From: DATARR01 sp036376245
Lineage (GTDB): Bacteria; Acidobacteriota; Thermoanaerobaculia; Multivoradales; UBA5704
Assembly (NCBI GenBank): GCA_036376245.1
Contig: DASVAS010000046.1
Span: forward strand, 86,062-150,061
Length of the DNA stretch: 64,000 bases
Reading direction: 5' to 3'
The notes beneath the pieces are model-generated. The model worked only from the letters and a program-made list of their open reading frames with translations. It did no database searches and had not been told where the DNA came from. Within the stretch, counting starts at the first letter, position 1, and the number at the start of each line of letters is the position of its first letter. Positions 42,837 through 51,485 of this stretch are shown here, one piece after another. The position numbers and the translations under genes are program-made.

Positions 42837-43999
42837 AGATCGAAAAGAAGAATCCGCCCTTCCAGAGGGCCGTTCATCACGGGGATCCGGCGGCGTGGGC
42901 GGAGCCCGATCTGCTTGCCGCGGTCCTCGCCGGCCAGGACCGCCGCCTTCCATCCCTTGAAACGCTGCTTGAGGAGGTCGCCGAGGGCACGCCAGCGGGC
43001 GGCGTCCGTGCCCAGGCGCTCGCCGTGGGGCGGATTGATCAGCACGAGACCGGGGCCCTCCGGCGGCTGGAAATCCGCGGCGTCTCCCCGGGAGAGGACG
43101 GCGCGGTCGAGGACGTTCGCCCGCTCGAAGTTGGCCCGCGCCGCCTGGAGGGCCTCGTTCGATAGATCGTTGCCGTAGAGGCGGACGTTCGGTCCGGAGA
43201 CCGGCATGGGCTCGTTCTGGACCTCCATGAAGGCCTCGGGATCGAAGCTCGGGAGCCTCTCGAAGGCCCATTCGCGGCGCAGACGGCCCGGCGCCCAGCC
43301 CAGGGCGAACCAGGCCGCCTCGATGAGCAGGGTGCCCGAGCCGCACATGGGGTCCACCACGGGACCGCGGCCGTCCCAGCCCGACGCCAGGACGCACGCC
43401 GCCGCCAACTGCTCGCGCACCGGGGCCGTGGCGGTGACGGCCCGGTAGCCCCGGCGGTCGAGGGGCTCGCCGGAGGTGTCCAGGAGCAGGGTGGCGTGGT
43501 CGCGGAGCAGGCGCACGCGCAGATGGAGGTCCGGGTCCTCCCGGTCGATGTCGGAGCGCCGGCCGTAGCGGTCCCGCTGGCCGTCCACCAGGCCGTCCTT
43601 GACGGAGAGGGCGGCCCAGCGGGTGTCGCGCACCTCGGAGGCGGTGGAGGTGGCCTGGAGGATGAAGCTGCGGTCGGGGTGGAGGAGGGCGCCCACGTCG
43701 ATCCCGGCGCGCCGCACTCTGACCGCCGATGCCGCCGATGCCGCCGACCGGCCGCCCACCAGGGCGCGGGCGCCGGCGGCGAGAGAGGGGCCGTCCCAGG
43801 CCTCCCAGGTCCCCAGCTCCACGAGCACGCGGTTCGCCGTGCGCAGCCGCCAGTTGGCGCGCCAGCACTCGCTCCAGTCGCCCGAGAAGGCCACGGCGCC
43901 GCGCTGGCGCTCGATGTCCCGCGCGCCGAAGCCCCGCAGCTCGGATTCCAGGATCTCTTCGAGACCCAGGACACAGGTGGCGATCAACCGGAGCCGCAT
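42830..43999 (-). CDS. THUMP-type 23S rRNA (guanine-N2)-methyltransferase-like protein
   Basis: 389 aa from the ATG at 43999. The N-terminal part (LRLIATCVLGLEEILESELRGFG) is the ferredoxin-like/THUMP start of RlmL-type enzymes. The methyltransferase domain shows DPMCGSGTLLIEAAW (motif I) and NPPHGERLG (motif IV, in place of NPPYGxR). Such enzymes methylate guanine N2 in rRNA using S-adenosylmethionine; RlmL targets G2445. The C-terminal RlmK half is absent, so this is the single-domain form. It lies 2 bp downstream of the alpha/beta hydrolase gene, likely in one transcript. Confidence 0.85.
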   Translation of the reverse strand: MRLRLIATCVLGLEEILESELRGFGARDIERQRGAVAFSGDWSECWRANWRLRTANRVLVELGTWEAWDGPSLAAGARALVGGRSAASAASAVRVRRAGIDVGALLHPDRSFILQATSTASEVRDTRWAALSVKDGLVDGQRDRYGRRSDIDREDPDLHLRVRLLRDHATLLLDTSGEPLDRRGYRAVTATAPVREQLAAACVLASGWDGRGPVVDPMCGSGTLLIEAAWFALGWAPGRLRREWAFERLPSFDPEAFMEVQNEPMPVSGPNVRLYGNDLSNEALQAARANFERANVLDRAVLSRGDAADFQPPEGPGLVLINPPHGERLGTDAARWRALGDLLKQRFKGWKAAVLAGEDRGKQIGLRPRRRIPVMNGPLEGRILLFDLY

Positions 44000-44001
44000 G
44001 A

Positions 44002-44985
44002 TCAGCCTCGTCCCCCCCTCTCCCGGTGAGGGAGGGAGGGAGGGGTCGGGAGAGGGGGCCGGGGGGTGAGGGTCTGGCTTTCCAGGAAGGGGAGGGCGGC
44101 GCGCAGAAGCTCCTCCGGTTTCTCTTCCATGGGCAGGTGACCGCATTGGTCGATCACCACGAATTCAGCGCGGGGCATCCGCGCCGCCGCCCGGCGTCCG
44201 GTTTCGACGGAGATCAGCGTGTCCTGGGCCCCCCAGACCACCAGGGCGGGCACGTCGATCTTCTCCAGCTCCACCTGCTCGCCCGGAGGCGCGGGGGCTG
44301 TCAGGCCCTGGTAGGCGTCGGCCACGCCCTCGATCCGCAGGCGGTCGAGATAGGCCTGGACCAGCTCGGGGGTGATCTGGGAGTCGTCGTAATAGGAGCG
44401 CTGGAGCGCCCGCCGGATGCTCGACGGCCGCAGAGCGAAGGAGCGCAGAAAGAACGTGGCGGCCGGGCGGAGCCCCGCGAGGCGGCTGCGCCGGTCGTCG
44501 GAGTACGTCGGGGCGGAGCTGTCCACCAGCACCATGGAGAGGAAGCGCTCAGGATTTCGCGAGGCCAGGTAGAGCGTCAGCCCGCCGCCATAGGAATGGC
44601 CGAAGACATGGGCGCGCTCGAGGCCCAGGGCGTCCATGACCGCGAGGACCAGCCGGGCCTGTCCCGCCCGCGTGTAGCTCTCGCGGGATTTCGGGCGCTG
44701 CGTGTAGCCGAACCCGTTGAGGTCGACGGCGAACACCCGGTGGTCCGCCGCGAGGGCCGGAATGACCTTGCGCCACGAATACGCCGAGCCGCCGAACCCA
44801 TGGATCAGGAGGATCGGCTCGCCGTGGTCTCCCGCCTGCTCCACGTGGACGAGCTGGTCGCCGATCCGCAGGAAGTGGTTTTCCGGGACGGTCCGGCGGA
44901 CTTCGTCGAACGGGCGCAACGAGACGCAGCCGGTGACCAGAAAGGCGAGAGTGGAGAAGGCGGCCAGGGTGACGAGCAGACGCAT
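44002..44985 (-). CDS. Alpha/beta-hydrolase lipoprotein
   Basis: 327 aa from the ATG at 44985. The signal ends FLVTGCVS, a good lipobox. The core shows LLIHGFGGSAYSW (oxyanion), the nucleophile elbow GHSYGGGLTLYLA, an acid in WGAQDTLIS and the His in QCGHLPMEE. It is a lipid-anchored esterase/lyase-type enzyme with unknown substrate. The last ~20 residues (RPPLPTPPSLPHRERGGRG) are encoded by the partial family-3 repeat at 44010-44072, so the original C-terminus ended about residue 305 (FLESQ). The next gene starts 2 bp after. Confidence 0.85.
   Translation of the reverse strand: MRLLVTLAAFSTLAFLVTGCVSLRPFDEVRRTVPENHFLRIGDQLVHVEQAGDHGEPILLIHGFGGSAYSWRKVIPALAADHRVFAVDLNGFGYTQRPKSRESYTRAGQARLVLAVMDALGLERAHVFGHSYGGGLTLYLASRNPERFLSMVLVDSSAPTYSDDRRSRLAGLRPAATFFLRSFALRPSSIRRALQRSYYDDSQITPELVQAYLDRLRIEGVADAYQGLTAPAPPGEQVELEKIDVPALVVWGAQDTLISVETGRRAAARMPRAEFVVIDQCGHLPMEEKPEELLRAALPFLESQTLTPRPPLPTPPSLPHRERGGRG
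44010..44072. repeat. Family-3 repeat, short copy inside a gene end
   Basis: CCCCCTCTCCCGGTGAGGG...GGGAGAGGGGGCCGGGGGGTGAGGG: the two ends of the family-3 unit without its centre. It supplies the last codons of the alpha/beta hydrolase. Confidence 0.7.
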
Positions 44986-45026
44986 GGCGGGGGAGTTTAT
45001 CGGCTTTCCCCCGCCTCCTCTTGGCC

Positions 45027-45821
45027 TCAGCCCGCCATGTCGTGGCGGATCTCGCCGGTGTCCTCGTCCCGCTTCGGGACGTGGACGTCGTCGAGGTGGT
45101 GGGCGTCTCCCAACCGGCGGTAGAGCGAGGTGGCGCGCTCCAGGGAATGGGCGGCCTTCTCGTACTCGCCCAGGTCGCACAGGAGGCTGACCAGCCCGCC
45201 GAGGAGATTGGCTTCCTCCAGGAGATCGCCGGTGCCCATCTCCAGGTTCACCCGGGCGTGGCTGAAGGCCAGTCGGGACCCGGCCAGGTCGCCGGTGAGG
45301 CGGCGGGCGTTCCCCAGGGCCACCAGGGCGGCGGTCTTGAAATCGGCCACCCGCTCTTCGCCGTAGACCTCGGGGTCGAGCCGCTCGGCCGCGGCCTGGG
45401 CGAGCTCGGCCAGATGGACCGCGGCGGCAGCGTCACGGGAGGCCGTCTCGCGGCTCTTCTCCAGCAACAGGTCGTAGAGGCCCCAGTGGTGCAGGCGCTC
45501 GTCGTTGCGCACCATCACCAGGCGCCGGGCCGGCGGATGGCCGTCCAGCGAGGCCCACTGGTTCAGAGCCACGTGCCGCTCGCGGCGCACGCGGTCGTGC
45601 ACCTCGGCCAGCCGGCGCTCGGTCTTGCGGAAGGCTTCGTCGTATTGGTGGGCCACGGCGTCCGCTCCACCGCGCCGCCAGGCCGCGAGGACCGGCACGT
45701 CCGGCTTCACGTCTCCGGCGAGCATGCGCCGAACCACATCCTGGGCTGTCTGACGGGTAAGTCTCTTCACTCCCGAATCGTGGCCGATCGGGTCTGGGGT
45801 AGTCCTCTCATCCACTTCCAT
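45027..45821 (-). CDS. Helical-repeat (TPR-like) protein, paralogue of 55644-56450
   Basis: 264 aa from the ATG at 45821 (GAGGAG 4 nt upstream). It is mostly helical: TAQDVVRRMLAGDVKPDVPV at the start, then SLDGHPPARRLVMVRNDERL, VYGEERVADFKTAALVALGNARRL, NLEMGTGDLLEEANLLGGL. The same motif series occurs in the protein at 55644-56450. Repeats of about 34 residues in the second half resemble TPRs. It is probably a cytoplasmic regulator or scaffold; no DNA-binding domain is visible. It is divergent from the sulfate operon, sharing the ~220-bp gap. Confidence 0.65.
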   Translation of the reverse strand: MEVDERTTPDPIGHDSGVKRLTRQTAQDVVRRMLAGDVKPDVPVLAAWRRGGADAVAHQYDEAFRKTERRLAEVHDRVRRERHVALNQWASLDGHPPARRLVMVRNDERLHHWGLYDLLLEKSRETASRDAAAAVHLAELAQAAAERLDPEVYGEERVADFKTAALVALGNARRLTGDLAGSRLAFSHARVNLEMGTGDLLEEANLLGGLVSLLCDLGEYEKAAHSLERATSLYRRLGDAHHLDDVHVPKRDEDTGEIRHDMAG

Positions 45822-46039
45822 GACTCCTCTAAGCAGCACGCAATTGAACGTCCCTCAAGAGATAAGTTGCCGTGGGGCGCCAAAAAGGGACAACAATTTT
45901 GGGGAATCTCAAACACTGGCTTTTCGGGTTCCAAAGGGGAAGATTTTTGTCACCAGCTTTCGACTGACTGTGTCACTCCTTGTCACTATCCTCGCCATCA
46001 TCCAGCCCGGAGAGGTTGCGGGTTCATGGAGATATGGCT

Positions 46040-47923
46040 ATGTCAATTGTGATCGAGGATCTGACCAAGCAATACGGAGGCCACCCCGTGGTGAACGCCG
46101 TCTCGCTCGAGATCGCGGACGGCGAGCTGTTCGTCCTCCTGGGGTCCTCGGGGAGCGGCAAGAGCACGCTGCTGCGGATGATCGCCGGGCTCTCCGAGGT
46201 GGACGCCGGCCGCGTCCTGCTCCATGGCAAGGACGTCACCGACCTGCCGCCCGCCAGGCGGGGCGTGGGCTTCGTGTTCCAGAGCTACGCGCTGTTCCGC
46301 GGCATGTCGGTGGCGGAGAACGTGGAGTTCGCCCTCGGCGTGCGGGGCGTGGCCAAGGCTCAGCGCCGCCGGCGTCGCGAGGAGCTGCTGGAGCTGGTGG
46401 GCCTCGCCGGCCTCGGCGGCCGCATGCCGCGCCAGCTCTCCGGCGGCCAGCAGCAGCGGGTCGCGCTGGCCCGCGCCCTGGCCCACCAGCCCGAGGTCCT
46501 CCTCCTCGACGAGCCTTTCGGCGCCCTCGACGCCAAGGTGCGCGTGGACCTGCGGCGCACCATCCGGGAGATCCAGCGCGAGCTGGGCATCACCACCATC
46601 TTCGTCACCCACGACCAGGAAGAGGCTTTCGAGCTGGCCGACCGGATGGCCGTGCTGAGCTTCGGCCGCCTGCTGGAGGCGGGCCCGCCGGACGAGCTCT
46701 ACCTGCGGCCCGCGACCGAGTTCGTGGCGACCTTCCTCGGCACCGCCAACCTCCTGGTGGGGGAGGCCACCAACGACGGGGTGAGACTGGGCCCCGTCCA
46801 CTTTCCCCTGGGCACGCGCTCCGAGGCGGCGGACCCCACGCGCCGGGTGCAGGTGCTCTTCCGGCCCGAGGACGTGGCCGTGCGCGACAGCCCGGACGAC
46901 TTCGGCTGCCCACGCCTGGGCCAGGCCGTGGTGGAGCAGCGCTCCTTCGTGGGCTCCTTCGAGCGTCTGCGCCTGCGCCTGCCTCCCCTGCCCGGCGTGC
47001 GCGCCATCGCGCCGCCCGTGCCCTTCGGCCGGGACGAGGTCTGGATCGAGGCCACGCGCTCGCAGGATCAGGCCCGGCGCTTCCCGCTGCGGCCCGGCGA
47101 CTCCACCTGGGTAGGCGTGCAGCGGGTGCACGCCCTGGTGCATCCCGGCCTGCGCTTCCTGCTGCTGGCTGACGGCTCGCCGCGCACGCGCGCCGCCCTG
47201 GCCCTCGGAGGCGACCTCGCCCGCCGCACCCATGCCCGGGTGGCCGTGCTGGGGCACGCCACCGCCGACGGGAACGGCGAGCAGGAGCTGCAGGACGCCA
47301 AGGAACGGCTCGGCGCGGGGCTCGCCGCCATCGAGGCGCGCCTGACCTCCGAGGCGCCCGCCGAGGCCGTGGCCGAGGAGGTCACCCGGCGGCCCTGCGA
47401 CCTGGTGATCCTCAGCCTGCCGCCCAGGGACGGCCTGGAGACGGCCGAGGAGATCCTCGGCGCCGGGCAGCACCACCTGCTGCTCGCTCCGGCCGAATCC
47501 ACCGGCGCCACGCCCGCGCGCCTGCTCATCTGCGTGGCGGTCGGCGAGCCGGGCAAGGAGGACGTCTCCTTCACCGGCCGGCTCGCCCGCCATCTCGGCG
47601 CCGAGGTCACGATCCTCACCGTCCTGCCCGCGTCGGCGGACGGCGGCTCGACGCAGGCGGCCCACGCCGAGCGTTTCCTCGAAAGGAGCGCCCGCACCCT
47701 GAAGCGCATGGAAGTGCCGGTCGCGACCCGCATCCGCTACGGCGCGGTCCGGGAGGAGATCCTGGCGCAGCTCCGCGAAGGCGGGCACGACCTGCTGGTG
47801 CTCGGGGCGCCGCTCCCGGGCAAGGACGGCAGGATCGAGCTCGGCGGCTTCGTCGGCCGCCTCCTGCCGGACGTCGCGAACCTGCCGGTGCTGATCGTCC
47901 GCTCGCCGGAGGCCGTGTCGTGA
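46040..47923 (+). CDS. cysA: Sulfate/thiosulfate ABC ATPase with C-terminal USP domains
   Basis: 627 aa. The ATG at 46040 has TGGAG 8 nt upstream; an ATG at 46034 is too close to it. Residues 1-235 are a canonical CysA-type ATPase: GSSGSGKST, LSGGQQQRVALARAL, VLLLDEPFGALD, VTHDQEE. About 235-365 is the TOBE-like regulatory region. From about 370 to 627 two universal-stress-protein (USP) repeats are appended (RFLLLADGSPRTRAALALG ... and RLLICVAVGEPGKEDVS ... RYGAVREEILAQLREGG ... DVANLPVLIVRS). The second USP may bind nucleotide. This could let the transporter respond to energy or stress status. Normal CysA is ~350 aa. Confidence 0.9.
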   Translation: MSIVIEDLTKQYGGHPVVNAVSLEIADGELFVLLGSSGSGKSTLLRMIAGLSEVDAGRVLLHGKDVTDLPPARRGVGFVFQSYALFRGMSVAENVEFALGVRGVAKAQRRRRREELLELVGLAGLGGRMPRQLSGGQQQRVALARALAHQPEVLLLDEPFGALDAKVRVDLRRTIREIQRELGITTIFVTHDQEEAFELADRMAVLSFGRLLEAGPPDELYLRPATEFVATFLGTANLLVGEATNDGVRLGPVHFPLGTRSEAADPTRRVQVLFRPEDVAVRDSPDDFGCPRLGQAVVEQRSFVGSFERLRLRLPPLPGVRAIAPPVPFGRDEVWIEATRSQDQARRFPLRPGDSTWVGVQRVHALVHPGLRFLLLADGSPRTRAALALGGDLARRTHARVAVLGHATADGNGEQELQDAKERLGAGLAAIEARLTSEAPAEAVAEEVTRRPCDLVILSLPPRDGLETAEEILGAGQHHLLLAPAESTGATPARLLICVAVGEPGKEDVSFTGRLARHLGAEVTILTVLPASADGGSTQAAHAERFLERSARTLKRMEVPVATRIRYGAVREEILAQLREGGHDLLVLGAPLPGKDGRIELGGFVGRLLPDVANLPVLIVRSPEAVS

Positions 47924-48087
47924 GCAAGGGGGAGAAGGAGCTCCAGCGGATCGAGGAGGAGCTGCGGCACGCGCTCTCCGAGATCCGCTACGGCTCGATC
48001 GAGATCGTCATCCAGGATTCCCGCGTGGTGCAGATCGAGCGCCGCGAAAAAGTCCGTTTCGACCGGGAGGAGAGGGAGGGGAGATGA
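47920..48087 (+). CDS. YezD-family (DUF2292) small protein
   Basis: 55 aa, starting at a GTG that overlaps the CysA stop. The sequence (IEEELRHALSEIRYGSIEI, VIQDSRVVQIERREKVRF) is a clear YezD/DUF2292 protein. Members are short and often sit in sulfur-assimilation operons, which fits here. The function of the family is unknown. It is translationally coupled to the ATPase. Confidence 0.85.
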   Translation: MSKGEKELQRIEEELRHALSEIRYGSIEIVIQDSRVVQIERREKVRFDREEREGR

Positions 48088-48233
48088 GCGGCTTCTCCCG
48101 GTCGTTGTATGTCCCCGCGCGCGGGCTGACCGGAGCTCCGGAGGTCCGCGCGGCGGATGTTCTGTGTTCACTTTTTCTGATGATCGCCTGCCGACCGGAC
48201 CACCGGAGGTTTGAGCCTTCGGAGGTTCTCGCG

Positions 48234-49589
48234 ATGAGACAGGCTGTTCTCTGGTTGTGCTTCGCCCTGCTGGCTCTGCCGGCCTGGGCGCAGGAGGAAG
48301 AGCAGGAACCGGAATCGGTGGAAGAAAAGATCGAGCGGTTGGACCAGGAGCTCCGCGTCCTGAAGCGCCAGGCCGAATTGGACAAGGAGGCCGCGGCGGA
48401 GAAGGCCAAGACCGCCGGCCAGGTCACGGCCGGCCGCGACGGCTTCTCGTTCCGTTCGGCCGACAGCGCCTTCCAACTCCGGGTGCGCGGCTACATTCAG
48501 GCCGACTACCGCGAGTTCCTGGGCGACGACGAAAGGCCCGCGACCGACACCTTCATCCTGCGCCGCGTGCGTCCCATCTTCGAAGGGACGCTGTGGAAGA
48601 TCTTCGACTTCCGCCTCATGCCGGACTTCGGCGGCGGCACCACCGTCCTCCAGGACGCCTATCTGGAAGCCAGGATCTCCCCCCGCTTCCGCGTCCGCGC
48701 CGGCAAGTTCAAGCCGCCGGTGGGCCTCGAGCGCCTGCAGTCGGGCACCGACATCCTCTTCGTCGAGCGCGCCCTGCCGACCAACCTGGTGCCCAACCGC
48801 GACCTCGGCCTCCAGATCGGCGGCGACCTCGGCGGCGGCGTGGCCAACTACGCCGTGGGCTTCTTCAACGGCGTGGCGGACGGCAGCAGCGCCGACGTCG
48901 ACTCCACCGACGACAAGGACGTGGCGGCCCGGGTCTTCTTCACCCCCTTCGCCAAGGGCTCCGGCGCCTTCAAGAACCTGGGACTCGGCGTCGCCGCCAG
49001 CCAGGGCAAGCAGGAAGGGACGGTCACGGCCACCGGCCTCGCCCCGTACCGCACGCCGGGCCAGCAGACCTTCTTCTCCTACCGCGCGGACGGCACCGCC
49101 GCCGGCACCGTCATCGCCGCCGGCGACCGCACCCGCCTCTCGCCCCAGGGCTACTTCTACCGCGGCCCGTTCGGCCTGCTGGCCGAGTACGTGATCTCCA
49201 GCCAGGAGGTGCTGCGCGGCACCGCCTTCGAAGAGCTGGAGCACACCTCCTGGCAGGTGGCCGGCTCCTGGGTGTTCGGCGGCGAGCCCTCCTTCCGGGC
49301 CGTCAATCCCAAGAAGAATTTCGACCTCGCGGCGGACACCTGGGGCGCCCTCGAGCTGAAGGTCCGCTACAGCCAGCTCGAGCTCGACGACGACACCTTC
49401 CCGACGTTCGCCAACCCGGCCAGCTCGGCCAGCGCCGCCGAGGCCTGGGGAGCGGGCGTCAACTGGTACCTGAACCGGAACCTGCGGCTCTATTTCGACT
49501 ACGAGAGGACTCAGTTCGAGGACGGCGCCGCCAACGGCGACCGCGAGGACGAGAGCATCTTCTTCAGCCGCTTCCAGATCTCCTTCTGA
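48234..49589 (+). CDS. OprP/OprO-type outer-membrane porin
   Basis: 451 aa from the ATG at 48234 (GGAGG 8 nt upstream). The signal peptide ends LPAWAQ. A coiled-coil segment (about 22-65: EEKIERLDQELRVLKRQAELD) precedes a beta-barrel of the OprP family: FQLRVRGYIQADYREF, FILRRVRPIFEGTLWKIFDFRLMPDFGGG, RVRAGKFKPPVGLERLQS. It ends YFDYERTQF ... FFSRFQISF, with the C-terminal Phe typical of outer-membrane proteins. OprP-type porins favour anions such as phosphate; here the location suggests sulfate. It is the only outer-membrane part of the operon. Confidence 0.88.
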   Translation: MRQAVLWLCFALLALPAWAQEEEQEPESVEEKIERLDQELRVLKRQAELDKEAAAEKAKTAGQVTAGRDGFSFRSADSAFQLRVRGYIQADYREFLGDDERPATDTFILRRVRPIFEGTLWKIFDFRLMPDFGGGTTVLQDAYLEARISPRFRVRAGKFKPPVGLERLQSGTDILFVERALPTNLVPNRDLGLQIGGDLGGGVANYAVGFFNGVADGSSADVDSTDDKDVAARVFFTPFAKGSGAFKNLGLGVAASQGKQEGTVTATGLAPYRTPGQQTFFSYRADGTAAGTVIAAGDRTRLSPQGYFYRGPFGLLAEYVISSQEVLRGTAFEELEHTSWQVAGSWVFGGEPSFRAVNPKKNFDLAADTWGALELKVRYSQLELDDDTFPTFANPASSASAAEAWGAGVNWYLNRNLRLYFDYERTQFEDGAANGDREDESIFFSRFQISF

Positions 49590-49602
49590 GGAACGACATC
49601 CC

Positions 49603-50616
49603 ATGAAAAACAGAAGAATCCTGGCGTCGCTGCTGGCCCTGGCCCTGGCGGCTCCCGTGACGGTGGCCTGGGCGGCGAACGTCAAGCTGCTCAACGTCTC
49701 CTATGATCCGACCCGCGAGCTGTATCAGGACTTCAACGCCGCCTTCGCCAGGCACTGGAAGGCCAAGACCGGCAACGACCTCACCGTCCAGCAGTCGCAC
49801 GGCGGCTCGGGCAAGCAGGCCCGCTCCGTGGTCGACGGCCTGGAGGCCGACGTGGTGACGCTGGCCCTGGCCTATGACATCGACGCCATCGCCAAGGCCG
49901 GCCTGATCGCCCCCAACTGGCAGAAGCGGCTGCCCAACAACAGCGCCCCCTACACCTCGACCATCGTCTTCCTGGTGCGCAAGGGCAATCCCAAGAAGAT
50001 CAAGGACTGGCCCGACCTGGCGCGGCCGGGCGTCTCGGTGGTCACCCCCAACCCCAAGACCTCCGGCGGCGCACGCTGGAACTACCTGGCCGCCTGGGGT
50101 TACGCCCTGCGCAACAACGGCAACGATGCGGCCAAGGCGCAGGGCTTCGTCAAGCGGATCTTCAAGAACGTCCCCGTCCTCGACACCGGCGCCCGCGGTT
50201 CCACGGTGACCTTCGTCGAGCGCGGCATCGGCGACGTGCTCATCGCCTGGGAGAACGAGGCCCTGCTGTCGGTGCGCGAGCTGGGCGACAAGGGCGAGTT
50301 CCAGATCGTGGCCCCCTCGCTGAGCATCCTGGCCGAGCCCCCCGTGACCGTGGTGGACAAGGTGGCCAACAAGCGCAAGACGGCGACGGTGGCCAAGGCC
50401 TACCTCGAATATCTGTACACTCCCGAGGGACAGGAGATCGCGGCCAAACACTACTACCGCCCGCGCAACCAGAACGTCGCCGCCAAGTACGCCCAGCAGT
50501 TCCCGAAGGTGCAGTTGTTCACCATCGACGAGGTCTTCGGCGGCTGGGCCAAGGCGCAGAAGACCCACTTCGACGATGGCGGCATCTTCGACCAGATCTA
50601 CGGGGCAGGGCGGTAG
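49603..50616 (+). CDS. sbp: Sulfate-binding periplasmic protein
   Basis: 337 aa; signal peptide ends TVAWAA. The mature protein begins VKLLNVSYDPTRELYQDFN, the family hallmark, and carries QQSHGGSGKQARSVVDGLEADVVTLA, NPKTSGGARWNYLAAW, and WENEALLS. It binds sulfate (or thiosulfate) in the periplasm and hands it to CysT/CysW. Length is standard. It lies 13 bp after the porin gene and its stop overlaps the GTG of cysT by one base, so these genes are one operon. Confidence 0.95.
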   Translation: MKNRRILASLLALALAAPVTVAWAANVKLLNVSYDPTRELYQDFNAAFARHWKAKTGNDLTVQQSHGGSGKQARSVVDGLEADVVTLALAYDIDAIAKAGLIAPNWQKRLPNNSAPYTSTIVFLVRKGNPKKIKDWPDLARPGVSVVTPNPKTSGGARWNYLAAWGYALRNNGNDAAKAQGFVKRIFKNVPVLDTGARGSTVTFVERGIGDVLIAWENEALLSVRELGDKGEFQIVAPSLSILAEPPVTVVDKVANKRKTATVAKAYLEYLYTPEGQEIAAKHYYRPRNQNVAAKYAQQFPKVQLFTIDEVFGGWAKAQKTHFDDGGIFDQIYGAGR

Positions 50617-51485
50617 TGGAGAACGTCCCAGCGCGGCGGCGGAAGCGGATGCGGGGAGGCAGCGTCCTCCCCGGCTTCGGCCTTTCCCTGGGCTTCACGC
50701 TGCTCTACCTGGCCCTGCTGATCCTCATCCCGCTGTCGACCGTCTTCCTGAAGTCGGCCACCCTGACGTGGACCGCCTTCTGGGAGACGGTCACCGGCCC
50801 CCGGGCTCTCGCCGCCTACCGGCTGAGCCTCGGGGCCGCGTTCATCGCGGCCGCCATCAACGCCGTCTTCGGCCTGCTGGTGGCCTGGGTCCTGGAGCGC
50901 TACCGCTTCCCCGGCAAGCGCCTGGTCGACGCCATCGTCGACCTGCCGTTCGCCCTGCCCACGGCCGTGGCCGGCATCGCGCTCGCCACGCTGTACGCCA
51001 AGAACGGCTGGATCGGCCGCTGGCTCGACCCATTGGGGATCGAGGTGGCCTACACGCCCCTGGGCGTGGTGGTGGCGCTCACCTTCATCGGTCTGCCGTT
51101 CGTCGTGCGCACCGTGCAGCCGGTGCTCGCCGATTTCGATCCGGAAGTGGAGGAGGCCGCGGCGAGCCTGGGCGCCAACCGCTTGCAGACCTTCCGGCGG
51201 GTGATGTTCCCCGAGCTGCTGCCGGCCCTGATGACCGGCTTCGTGCTGGCCTTCGCCCGCGGCATGGGCGAATACGGATCGGTGATCTTCATCGCCGGCA
51301 ACATGCCGATGAAATCGGAGATCACGCCGCTGTTGATCATGATCAAGCTCGAGCAGTTCGATTACGCCGGCGCCACGGCCGTGGCCCTGGTCTTCCTGAT
51401 CTTTTCCTTCGCGCTCCTCCTGTTGATCAATTTCCTGACCTGGCGCCGGAGCCGGCGGATCCTGGCTACGGAAGGAGATTCCTGA
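50616..51485 (+). CDS. cysT: Sulfate ABC transporter permease CysT
   Basis: 289 aa from a GTG overlapping the sbp stop. It has about six membrane segments and the cytoplasmic EAA loop (EEAAASLGANRLQTFRRVMFPELLP). ALPTAVAGIALATLYAKNGWIG is typical of CysT. It pairs with CysW to form the sulfate channel, powered by CysA. It ends in a TGATG overlap with cysW. No oddity is seen. Confidence 0.95.
   Translation: MENVPARRRKRMRGGSVLPGFGLSLGFTLLYLALLILIPLSTVFLKSATLTWTAFWETVTGPRALAAYRLSLGAAFIAAAINAVFGLLVAWVLERYRFPGKRLVDAIVDLPFALPTAVAGIALATLYAKNGWIGRWLDPLGIEVAYTPLGVVVALTFIGLPFVVRTVQPVLADFDPEVEEAAASLGANRLQTFRRVMFPELLPALMTGFVLAFARGMGEYGSVIFIAGNMPMKSEITPLLIMIKLEQFDYAGATAVALVFLIFSFALLLLINFLTWRRSRRILATEGDS

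Noticed and set aside
48084..48233. 50-residue N-terminal extension of the porin
   Set aside because: The ATG at 48234 has GGAGG and begins a proper signal peptide. The extension lacks both.
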